From Branchipolynoe longqiensis (taxonomy: Eukaryota; Annelida; Polychaeta; Phyllodocida; Polynoidae): 64,000 bases of DNA. Under the pieces are notes generated by a model that ran no database searches, was not told the origin of the DNA, and saw only the letters and a list, made by a program, of their open reading frames with translations. The DNA is taken from positions 22,029,849 through 22,093,848 of the forward strand of contig CM059186.1 in assembly GCA_030323885.1 (NCBI GenBank), written 5' to 3'. Shown in pieces: positions 43,015 to 51,759 of this stretch (the stretch's first letter is position 1; each line of letters starts with the position of its first letter). A program made the translations under genes and the position numbers.

Positions 43015-43285
43015 GGGTCCTTACACATGTGAAAATATGGAATTCTAGGTTATCTCAAGGCTGTTTTTTTTAAATAGCAATTCAAGACTATTTTCATTTG
43101 GATTTATGGAAAAAACAAACAAATGCGAATGATGATTTCAGACTAATTTAGACCAGTTGGGACAGTTTAATGGAATTCAATGCTTTTCAAGACTAATTAC
43201 CCAAAATAGATTAAATTCAAGTCTTTTCAAGGTCTTGAAACGGGACAGATGAAGTTCAAGACCTTTCAAGAATTTCCATGACCCA
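43015..43285 (-). repeat. dispersed unclassified repeat, copy 2
   Basis: Inverse match to 1690-2030 (TAGCAATTCAAGACTATTTT, GACTAATTACCCAAAATAGA). It may contribute ATTAAA (minus strand, 43166-43171), a possible poly(A) signal for the TMEM179-like gene. Confidence 0.65.
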
Positions 43286-43371
43286 TATCATCCACATATC
43301 TAAGAATATATGCCAATCATTCTTCGCAGATTCAGTTGATCAAACAAATGCAGACAGTGTGAGCTTTGTCA

Positions 43372-43392
43372 CCCCCCCCCCCCCCCCCCCCC
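43372..43392. repeat. 21-base C tract (G21 in the gene's sense)
   Basis: Lies 16 bases past the stop codon of the TMEM179-like gene, so it would be in the 3'UTR as a G run. Confidence 0.9.
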
Positions 43393-43408
43393 GTTCAACT
43401 GACCACCT

Positions 43409-43921
43409 TCATTGCTGCTGCTCATACTTCTTTGACCTTTTTGCTTTCTGCTTTCCGCTCTTGCCCTTCCACGTGACTGTTCCCTGTGTCATCTCCGGCT
43501 CCGGATAACTGACCGGGATCTCGGGCTTGCCACCCCGGCCAGACTCTGCCCCACTACTGACTTCTTCAACATCCGCTTTGACTGTAGGTCTCGGGGTGCT
43601 GCTCTCCGACCCATCATCATCATTCCCATTCTCCTCATAGTTTATGTTCTCAAAGAAATGGGTCGCCGGAAGGTCTCCATCATCGATTGATGATCTCTGG
43701 CTGTAGAAGGTCCCCTCAAGGTCATCCTGCTGGAGGTCACGCCCTTCGTCCTCCTTCAGCTGCTCCTCCAAGGTGCTGTTGGAGCTGGATGAGGAGGAGG
43801 AGGCGGAGACCCAGGATGTGATGGTGAAGGACAGGCCTACGTCTCGGTTGTACTGGTACACACGGTACATGCCCACTATGATGGTACACGTGAGGAAGAT
43901 CACCCAGCCCCAAGCTCCCCA
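43409..43921 (-). CDS. TMEM179: TMEM179-like exon 4, last membrane segment and tail
   Basis: Minus-strand acceptor GTTCTTTCCGCAG, then WGAWGWVIFLTCTIIVGMYR and the Ser/acidic tail, stop TGA at 43409-43411. Residues 182-351. Confidence 0.85.
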   Translation of the reverse strand, partial: WGAWGWVIFLTCTIIVGMYRVYQYNRDVGLSFTITSWVSASSSSSSSNSTLEEQLKEDEGRDLQQDDLEGTFYSQRSSIDDGDLPATHFFENINYEENGNDDDGSESSTPRPTVKADVEEVSSGAESGRGGKPEIPVSYPEPEMTQGTVTWKGKSGKQKAKRSKKYEQQQ

Positions 43922-46900
43922 CTGCGGAAAGAACAAAACACGGAGACGGCTTGTTTACACACAGATTTGTGACAGTGTGCACTCATGGCGACTTTATAAT
44001 GCTGCCCCACTAGGAGACCAGGCCACCAGCACAATGACCTGATAACCCACTGAGTCACATTATCCTGACACTGAGCCAACCAGTCCATGTCCTATCCTAA
44101 TAATGCCGAGTGACAGGCTATGAAGCGACAAGTATCAATTTTGAAGTCATTGGTTTCACTCGACTAGGGTTCGAACCCCACGATCTACCAAAACGGGATA
44201 CGGACGCTCAAGGCCATCCAACCTGGTCCCGGCTTCACAGTTCATATATAATGACAATAATTCAGATATGTTAAAGCGTATATATAACAGTCTGAGTGAG
44301 TAGGCATAATGATTTCACACGGACTAAAGCTAAAGCATTTGAAGTGAAAATATACCAAATTAATTCTGACTTGATAAATGTGCCAGTATCTAAGTTGGAT
44401 TTGTAGGATCCAATCCAGGTACAAATGCTTTGATTTTGAAAAACTGATGCATCCATTGGACTATGCAGTTTTTAAAATTCCATCTATACCGAAAGAAATG
44501 TTTTATACGTGCACCCCAGTATCTAAGTTGTATTTCTGGGATCAAGTCAAAGTAAATGTTATGATTTTGAAAAATGTCCGCTTTCATCAGACTATGAAGC
44601 TTCATCTTCATGGCTATGCTTCGCACTCTCGTCTGCAATCAAGTGCCACCTCGTCTGCAACCAGGTGGCGCTTTAGTCCTTTAAGGATGGGAGCGCCTGA
44701 GTATGCCCATGGGTTTCGCGCGCTTACATCCCTTGTGTGCCTGAATGCGCCGGCAATCGAGTAGCACTATATTTCTGATATGAATTAGAAATTATCAGGA
44801 AAACATATCTAGAAAAGCAATTCAACTACAGACGCACCCAGGCTGTAATCACATAGAACTTGTGGGTTCACCCGGGTGCTTGCATCCTTAAGGGATTAAC
44901 TTACCTGAGCAGACCGGATGTAGTTCCAGCCTTGTCGGCCATTTTCTGGGTACATCCACTCTTTTGCACCCAGCGCATTGCAGTCTTCTCTGCAACAAAA
45001 AGAAGAACACAATGCATTAGGCCAAATATAAAAAAGAAGTTGGGGATCGTCCTTTTGAAATAAAAATCTCGGTCGGGCGGGCGGTTTTAATTTATATATA
45101 TTTTTCTTCTCCTCCACTCTCGACCCCCCCAAATCCTTTGCCATTCCTTTCCCCCACTGCCCTGTCCATTCCTCCCTCTTCACTACCTTTTCTATTTCTC
45201 ACTCCATCCACCCCACTCTCCACTTCCACGCGACTTTTCAGGCACCAATTTGCTTTAATTATTTGTCCTCAATTGGCAGGCATCAGACCAGAAAGAACCC
45301 TTGTGCAATTTTGGGGTTTTTGTTGTTAGTAAATTAGTTGATTAAGCAGGGACAATTTCAATTACGGACAATTGGACTTCCTCATTTCACCGCTCATTTC
45401 CCTATCCTAGATATGGCGGGTTTGGTGTTTGTTTGTTGTTGTTTTACGTCCTAGCAACATCTAAGGTCATATCAGAACTGGGATATGGCGAGTGTCAGGC
45501 TAGGTAGTGACAAGCATAACTTTTTAAGTCATTAGTTTGATTCGACCAGGGTTCTCTGTGACGGAGTGGTTAGAGTGTCTGACTTTTTTCTAGGTCGGAC
45601 TCCTAATCTGAAGGTTGGTGGTTCGACTCCCCATGCCCCCACACCTCTGCCAATTTGGATTTCCACTGCTGTGTAGAACTTGCAGCGTCATCAAAGGCCA
45701 GTTGCTCTCATACCATGTCTATGTGGTGTGGGAGGTTAAAAATCACTTGGGTCGGTAAAAGTGTAGGCTCGGGCTTTCTCTCGACAAACTGTCTAATGGT
45801 GAAAACAAGTCTATTCAGCCTTATCCATGACAGGCAGTGTAAATCTTCAAGAAATCCACGTCCTACCAAACCAAGAGGTGGACGATCAACTTATTTGGCA
45901 GTCCCATCTGATTCTAAAGTTATAAATACACTGATGCAATTACCCCCCTACCCACTAGTTGCTGAGTGAATTACACACTACAGTATCAGGTTACAATTTA
46001 GAAGGCAGAGAAAAACTCCAGGCCTATTAGCATGCATGTCATTAACTAGTTTAAAACTGCATAGTCCGATGAAAATACCAAATTTTCAAAAGCAAAGTAA
46101 TTACCTAGATTTGATTCTACATATCTAACTTAGATACTAGCACACTTATTACACATTTGTCACCACATAGAGGTAATTTAATAGAACCTGTTACTGCAGA
46201 AACCTATGCTGTCAGACTTTTGGTGTGCTTGCCAAAATTAATTTTCCATGTTTGTACTTCAAATATCTCAAAAGTTATCCATTTAAAATAAAAGTTACTT
46301 CAAACTAAAGTAAGGTAGATTATATCAATCAACTTTATATATTGATCTCAAGAAAATGACAAAAACTCAAAACCATCATAGTCTTTAAGTTTATATAATT
46401 TTAAATTTGTGTTAAATGTCATGAGAATATTTTAATTTTTATTCTTGGAATCTCAAAGATACTATAAAGGATATTGATGAAGGGGGTATGATGCAAACAA
46501 AAGGAACATTGTGCCTAGAGCAAGATTCGAATGTACACTTCTTGCCATTTCGGAGCTAGCGTCCTAATCATTAGACCACCTAGGCTCCCTGATGCAATCA
46601 CTCTATCCACGCATCCCTGTTTATGTGGCCCCTTGTCTGATGAATCAGTGCACCACTACAATAATCGGAGAAGGCCACGGACTTAATTGCCAACTGACAA
46701 ATTCTTCAAGCTGCTGAGACTGAGAGTACGGCCCTTAAAGCTACATAGAAGGCGTTCTCTGTAGTGGAGTGGTTAGAGTGTCTGACTTTTTCTAGGTCAG
46801 ACTCCTAATCTGAGGGTTGGCAGTTCGATTCCCCGTGCCCCCAGCTCTGCCAATTTGGATTTCCACCACTGTGTATAACTTACAACGTCATCAAAGGCTG

Positions 46901-49827
46901 GTTGCTCTCGTACCATGTCTATGTGGTGTGGGAGGTTAAAAATCCCTTGGGTCGGTAAAAGTGTAGGCTCGGGCTTTCTATTGACCAGCAGTGGAATGAG
47001 GAAGACTAGTTGTCTATGACTGAAATTTCCCCTGCTTAAACAACTAATGGACCAAAAAACCCGATGGTTTGCTGGGTTTTAAATGTTTTTAAAATGCTAT
47101 ATTAGGGCGATCCTTATAGTTTATTTTACTTTAGTTTCCAGTAATTGTCCTTATAAATGACTAGCTTTGAAGACATCTGAAGCGAAAACCTCCAGAATAA
47201 TTTTAACGGCACATATATTAGGAAGAGAATGGGAAAATAGTAAAACTTAAAATCTGCACACCGAAATATTGGACATCACAGCGATAAGTTCTATTGAATT
47301 TAATTCCTTCTATGCAGCAACGAACGTTTAATACGTGCACTGTAATCTAAGCTGGATAGGTAGTATCAAATCTAGATCTAGACGAGTACTTTGGGTTTTG
47401 AAACTGTGATTTCGTTGGGTTATGCAACTTTAATTTCAGTCAATTTTTAAATTAAAATTTAATTTGTTTATTGACGAGGTATTTACTCTGCCCATAACGT
47501 ATAAGCTCCTGTCAGGGTGCTTGTTTTCAACGCTGGACAGCTGTGGTGCTGTCTTGATCTGTTCCTTTCCCCAGGAGTGTTTACCTGTGTCTGCTCGGGT
47601 CAGCCTTCTGCAATTTTGGTTGTTAATTGACGAGTACTGATTGACCAGTATTTCCATAGTGACCATAATAATATGGTTCGATGGTTGTTGGAGTTTTACG
47701 TCCTGGCAACATCTAAGGTCATATCAGGATGAGTACCGTCTTGTGATAGTGCGCACTGATGGCTACTTTATAGCGCTGCCCCACTGGGAGACCAGGACAC
47801 CAGCACCAGGACCCGATATCCCACTCAGTCACATTATCCTGACACTGACCCAACCAGTCCTTTCCCTATCCTAATACTGCCGAGCACATGGATAGGAAGC
47901 GATACGTATCAATTTTTAAGTCATTGGTTTGGGTCGACCAGGGTTTGAACCCATCGGTTCGAATCCCACGATCTACCAAAGTGGGAGATGGACCCTCAAC
48001 TCATTCGGCCATCCCGTCCTGTCGTCCCATAATATGTACTACGATTCTAAACCAGCGCTACTCACGTGACCACAATGCTAACTCAGCGCCACTCACATGT
48101 CCGCAATGCTAAACCAGTGCTACTCATGTGACCACAATGCTAACTCAATGCTACTCATGTGACCACAATGCTAAACCATCGCTACTCATGTGACCACAAT
48201 GCTAAATCAGCACTACTCACATAACCACAATGCTAACTCAGTGCTACTCCATGACCACAATGTTAAACCAGCACTACTCACATGAGCGCAATGCTAAACC
48301 AGCACTACTCACCTAACTGCAATGCTAACTCAGTGCTACTCTGTGACCACAATGTTAAACCAGCACTACTCACATGAGCGCAATGCTAAACCAGCACTAA
48401 TCACGTAACCACAATGCTAACTCAGCATTACTCATGTGACCACAATCCAAAACCAGTGCTACTCACATAACCGCAATGCTCAGTCAGCGCTACTCATGTT
48501 ACCGCAATGCTAAACCAGTGCTACTCATGTAACCGCAATGCTAACTCAGCACTACTCATGTGCCCACAATGCTCAATGACCGCTACTCACATGACCGCAA
48601 TGCTAAACCAGGGATACTCATGTGACCGCAATGCTAACTCAATGCTACTCACTTGATCGCAATGCTTGCCTGGAGGCAGAGGAAGGAGCGTCCGTCAGTG
48701 ACCAGGGAGGCGACAACCAGGGCTATCAGGAGCATGGGCATGTTGAACACCATGGAGGGCAGCAGCAGCCGGATATCCGGTGGGACCCTGGAGGAAGCGT
48801 TTACTGCTTACAAGTATACACATACAGGAAATACAATTACATGTATACATACCTTAAAAATCGGTCATTTATAATATGTGTTTTTGTTTTTTTTTAAATA
48901 AAGGAAATTCTCAGAAGCACCTTAAATTAAATGTGCATCAAGAGGATTAAACATGACAACCAATCAATGTTGTTGTTGGTTACTGTCTTACGTCCTAGCA
49001 ACATTTAAGGTCCTATCAGGATGGGTACCGACTTGTGACAGTGCTCACCCATGGTGATTGTATAGTGCTGCTCCACTGGTAGACCAGGCTGCAGGCACCA
49101 TGACCTGATATCCCACTTAGTCACATTATCCTATCACTGAGCCAACCAGTCCTTGCCCTATCCTAATAATGCCCAGCACCAAGCTAGGAAGCGACAAGTA
49201 TCAATGTTTTAAGTCATTGCTTTGACTTGACCAGGGTTCTAACCCACAAACCTTTCGATTCAAATTCCTCGATCTACCAAAACTGGAGACGGACGCTCAA
49301 CTCATTCAGTATCAATTTTGTAAGTCATTAGTTTGACTCGACCAGGGTTCCAACCCACAAACCCGTGGGTCAGAACAGTCTACCTCGAACCCCACAATCT
49401 ACCAAAAACCAGAGACGGACGCTAAACTCATTCGGCGACTTGGGTACTATAAGTAAAATAGGATTAAAAATGACAACCAACCAACCAATCAAATTGCCAC
49501 TCACGTTGTAGTGCCTTCATGGTGTTGCCCCCTGAAGTGACTCAGCAGGATGTAGAACCAGAAGCAGATGATGGCCAGCACGGTGCCAAACACAGAGCTG
49601 AAGGTGCAGAAGTCACAAGTGAGCGAATCAGTCCACACCGTACCCTCCTCCTTCATCCGGATCGTCTTGTTGCTCACCTCCGACAACTGCAGCGTGCTGT
49701 ACAGCGGACACCGGCTGCCGAAGATGCTCACGGCCCAGCCGAGGGACAAGCTGGTCACCAGCGTCGAGGTCAGCGTCAGGCTGTAGAGGCACAGCAGAAT
49801 CAGTCGGATCTTCTTGTCGGTGTTCAT
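43409..49827 (-). CDS. TMEM179: TMEM179-like four-pass membrane protein, 351 aa
   Basis: Joined on the minus strand: 49827-49505, 48787-48653, 44989-44905, 43921-43409; 1056 bases, 351 residues plus stop, all phases closing. Four hydrophobic segments lie near residues 8-33, 74-97, 118-140 and 183-204. The first lumenal loop has RCPLY (39-43), an Asn-Lys-Thr glycosylation sequon at 53 and CDFC (71-74). A Cys-bearing loop (EDCNALG) lies between segments 3 and 4, and SAQWGAWGW leads into segment 4. These features and their order resemble vertebrate TMEM179 and TMEM179B, membrane proteins of unclear function. The C-terminal tail of about 147 residues is longer than in the vertebrate proteins: Ser-rich, then acidic, ending in a Lys-rich KSGKQKAKRSKKYEQQQ. 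The start is the first ATG of an open exon. Family assignment is from recalled motifs, not a search. Confidence 0.75.
43965..44225 (-). mobile_element. tRNA-derived SINE, family 1, head B
   Basis: Body words in minus orientation (CTTTATAATGCTGCCCCACT on +), core TTGATACTTGTCGCTTCATA on -, and a head remnant GGATGGCCTTGAGCGTCCG. It starts about 45 bases upstream of the last TMEM179-like exon. Tail 1 is missing. Confidence 0.8.
44275..44605 (-). mobile_element. divergent TTAA-type MITE fragments
   Basis: Two partial units, each with CCAGTATCTAAGTTG and a TTTTGAAAAA word followed by TC/GACTATG. TTAA is retained at 44272. Confidence 0.5.
44905..44989 (-). CDS. TMEM179: TMEM179-like exon 3
   Basis: Acceptor TTTTTGTTGCAG, then the last base of Lys153 and EDCNALGAKEWMYPENGRQG with WNYIRSAQ, donor CAG|GTAAGT. 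Eighty-five bases. It encodes the extracellular or lumenal loop between segments 3 and 4. Confidence 0.85.
45340..45545 (-). mobile_element. chimeric SINE family 1 with both tails
   Basis: Tail 2 words (TTGATTAAGCAGGGACAATT, ACAATTGGACTTCCTCATTT on +) are followed by tail 1 (TTTTACGTCCTAGCAACATC) and then the body core. One copy thus appears to be inserted in another, or they have recombined. Confidence 0.65.
45552..45860 (+). mobile_element. tRNA-derived SINE, family L, tail 3
   Basis: Head GTTCTCTGTGACGGAGTGGT, variable arm with TTTTTTCTAGGTCGGACTCC, B box GGTTCGACTCCCC, and tail 3 CAAACTGTCTAATGGTGAAA to AATCTTCAAGAAAT. It is placed directly after a family 1 fragment. Confidence 0.9.
46051..46388 (+). 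mobile_element. TTAA-type MITE
   Basis: TTAAAACTGCATAGTCCGAT at the left. The right end is decayed (CATCATAGTCTTTAA). In intron 2 of the TMEM179-like gene. Confidence 0.8.
46475..46660 (-). mobile_element. tRNA-derived SINE, family C
   Basis: Minus-strand head GGGAGCCTAGGTGGTCTAAT then GATTAGGACGC, followed by CGAAATGGCAAGAAGTGTAC. Flank words near 46620-46655 match those beside the other family C copies. Confidence 0.75.
46748..47052 (+). mobile_element. tRNA-derived SINE, family L, tail 2
   Basis: Head GGCGTTCTCTGTAGTGGAGT, B box GTTCGATTCCCCGTGCCC, body AATCCCTTGGGTCGGTAAAA, and tail 2 CAGTGGAATGAGGAAGACTA to CCCCTGCTTAAACAACTAAT. Confidence 0.9.
47075..47433 (-). mobile_element. divergent TTAA-type MITE
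   Basis: Subfamily with TGCACACCGAAATATTGGAC (as at 14110-14372). Right end GGGTTATGCAACTTTAA. Confidence 0.65.
47455..47640 (+). mobile_element. SINE family D body fragment
   Basis: GTATTTACTCTGCCCATAAC, GTCAGGGTGCTTGTTTTCAA and CCAGGAGTGTTTACC are shared with 21395-21560. Confidence 0.65.
47675..48020 (-). mobile_element. tRNA-derived SINE, family 1, head B, tail 1, near full length
   Basis: Minus-strand head GGATGGCCGAATGAGTTGAG, two B-box-like GGTTCGAA/GGTTCAAA motifs, complete body and tail 1. Confidence 0.9.
48035..48652. repeat. 31-bp minisatellite derived from a splice donor region
   Basis: About 20 units of CTACTCACATGACCACAATG plus CTAACTCAGTG (+ strand). The last unit runs into exon 2 of the TMEM179-like gene, whose 3' end and donor it duplicates. 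Eight units keep ACTCAC, which is GTGAGT on the gene's strand. Confidence 0.9.
48653..48787 (-). CDS. TMEM179: TMEM179-like exon 2
   Basis: Acceptor CTTCCTCCAG, then the last base of Thr108, VPPDIRLLLPSMVFNMPMLL and IALVVASLVTDGRSFLCLQA with SIAI, and two bases of Lys153; donor ATCAA|GTGAGT at 48652. A GC donor (CAG|GCAAGC) 17 bases earlier would break the frame with exon 3. Encodes membrane segment 3. Confidence 0.8.
48970..49440 (-). mobile_element. SINE family 1 copy with duplicated head B
   Basis: Tail 1 at 48985, body, and core TTGATACTTGTCGCTTCCTA on -. The head region (TTTGACTTGACCAGGGTTCT and TTTGACTCGACCAGGGTTCC on +) occurs twice, at about 49222 and 49332. Confidence 0.85.
49505..49827 (-). 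CDS. TMEM179: TMEM179-like exon 1 with start codon
   Basis: ATG at 49827-49825; residues 1-107 and two bases of Thr108; donor CAAC|GTGAGT. It encodes membrane segments 1 and 2, RCPLY, the NKT sequon and CDFC. No TATA box is evident just upstream. A SINE tail fragment lies 30-60 bases further upstream. Confidence 0.85.
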
Positions 49828-49857
49828 CGTGTGGTGCTGCCCTCTAGTGGGAGTAGT

Positions 49858-49892
49858 TGGTTGGTTATTGGAGTTTTACGTCCTGGCAACAT
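49858..49892 (-). mobile_element. isolated SINE family 1 tail
   Basis: GGTTGGTTATTGGAGTTTTA then CGTCCTGGCAACAT on + (tail 1 inverted), immediately upstream of the TMEM179-like first exon. Confidence 0.65.
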
Positions 49893-49899
49893 ATCGAAG

Positions 49900-50515
49900 A
49901 CTTACTGTATATAGCATGCTGTCTAAAAGGTCATATAGACGATTTCCAACAAAATTTAAATTCTGACATATGCACAACATATAAACCTTCATATGAATAT
50001 TGATTCTGCTATTATTTGGAATGTCGTCTGCTATTATTTGGATTGTTTTCACTTTAGGTTTCCATGTCACAAAACTACAGACGGCTTGTATAGTTCTGCT
50101 CCACTGGTAGAGGGCCTCAGCTCCACTGAGGGCCTCTCACCTTCTGAGAACAACACCTTGTTTACTCAATCTATCCTCCATAGCGACCTACACTTCGCCC
50201 CCCCCCCCCTATCCCCCAACATTCCACAGACTCTATCCTACGCCTTGACCTACAATCCGCCAGGACTCATTGAACTATAACATCCTCATCTCACCTTTCT
50301 TATCAAGTTCACCCACTAATATTTACTACAGCCTACCTAGTTACTACCGCAGCTCTGATCCTGAGACAGGGCTACTGAACAACCTATTACTTACATTTAG
50401 AAAAACTGTCAGGAGGCTGGGTAAAGGAAATGACCAGATAAATTATTAATCTAAGAAGCAAAAATATTCAGACACATATTTATATTTACACGCTACATTT
50501 GAATAAAAAAAAATT
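49900..50515. other. upstream region of the TMEM179-like gene, no signal seen
   Basis: No TATA, CCAAT or CpG-rich core promoter recognised. A C12 tract lies at 50198-50209. Confidence 0.4.
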
Positions 50516-50516
50516 A

Positions 50517-50863
50517 ATCAAAGCTGCATAGTACGATGAAAATATAAAATTTTCAAAACCAAAATAATTACCTAGGTCTCATTCTACATATCTAACTTAG
50601 ATAATGGTGCACTTATTAAGCATTTGTCATCACATAGGAGGGAATAATGATGTAATTTAATAGAATCTGTTACTGCAGAAGCCTATGGTGTCAGAGTTTT
50701 GGCGTGCTTGTCAAATTAATTTGGCATGTTTAATATCTCAAAAGTTAGCCATTTAAAATAAAAGTGACTTCTAACAAAAGTAAGATAGATTATAACGATC
50801 AACCTAATATATCTAGCTCAGAAAATTATAGAAACTCAAAACAATCAGACCATGCAACTTTAA
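50517..50863 (+). mobile_element. TTAA-type MITE
   Basis: AAGCTGCATAGTACGATGAA at the left (TTAA mutated to ATCA) and CAGACCATGCAACTTTAA at the right. Confidence 0.8.
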
Positions 50864-50994
50864 ATAAAGTAGACTAATAGACTTTACAATTCGAATCAAG
50901 AGCATTCTAGGGTCGCCATCTTGTTTTTTGCATTCTCAGTTATAAAACCACTTGTATGGAACCATCAATATGTGCACAAGTTCTCAGCATGTAG

Positions 50995-51340
50995 GCTTCT
51001 ATTTACTAGTGTCATGGGGGTGATGAAAATGGGAAATATTGCGCCTCGAACGGGAATCGCACCCACATATCTTGCATTCTGAGCCTGTTAACCATTACAG
51101 TACCTAGGATCCCTGATGTCACCACCCTTCTGCGCATAGCTTGTACACGTTCATGGTCATGGTACCAGTGTCATGCGGGGGGGGGGGTGATGAAAAAGGG
51201 AAATATTACACCCAGAGCAGGACTCGAACCCAAACCTCTTGCGTTCCGGGCCATGGTTCTAACCATTTCACCACCTAGGCTCCCCACACCTACCTGTCTA
51301 TGTGGCTCCTTACCTGAGAGGTCAGTGCAGAATACTACAC
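50995..51340 (-). mobile_element. two SINE family C copies in tandem
   Basis: Minus-strand copies at about 51000-51115 and 51160-51340. The second has head GGGAGCCTAGGTGGTGAAAT then GGTTAGAACCATGGCCCG, B box GGTTCGAGTCC, and downstream TAATATTTCCCTTTTTCATC. Confidence 0.8.
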
Positions 51341-51419
51341 TAGTATATAACATAACAATCATGGCACCTGACTCACCAATTGGTTGTCACTCCATTCAGT
51401 GTCAGTCCATTCAGTAGGC

Positions 51420-51741
51420 CTCATCATCATCATCATGCTGTCGGTCGCGATGCGACAAAGACTGCTTTCATTACTTGACTGCTGCTCTCCATTTAGCTCT
51501 CTGCTGTGAGAGTTGCGTCCATGAGTCGGTCTTAACGTCTCTCAGCTTCAGGTTTCTCTTGATGGTATCCTTGAACCGGAGACGAGGGAGTCCTCTCTTT
51601 CTGTAGCCAGAAGACAGTTGAGATTAGAGGATCTGCTTAGGTAGCCTGTCTGATGACATCCTCATGAGGTGTCCAGTCCACCGGAGATTCTTTTTGATCA
51701 GAAGATCTTCCATAGAGGGCAGCCCCGTTCGTTCGAGTATT
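51420..51741 (-). pseudogene. LINE (non-LTR retrotransposon) 3' end
   Basis: Minus-strand translation gives RTGLPSMEDLLIKKNLRWTG, HLMRMSSDRLPKQIL, then after a frame break YRKRGLPRLRFKDTIKRNLK and WTQLSQQRAKWRAAVK-stop. This LRWTGHxxRM / KRG.PR.R.KD / AKWR pattern is typical of the C-terminus of several LINE polymerases. It ends with a short ATG/TGA tandem tail, suggesting RTE-like or related clades. The 5' part is missing; the DIRS-like element begins right beside it. Confidence 0.75.
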
Positions 51742-51759
51742 TCCCTGCCACATCCGTCA

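Noticed and set aside
47990..48660. CRISPR-like array
   Set aside because: Units are head-to-tail without unique spacers and the genome is animal; it is a minisatellite.
48670..48787. Exon 2 of the TMEM179-like gene ending at a GC donor (CAG|GCAAGC)
   Set aside because: That would put exon 3 out of frame; the GTGAGT donor 17 bases further keeps the frame through to SAQWGAWGW.
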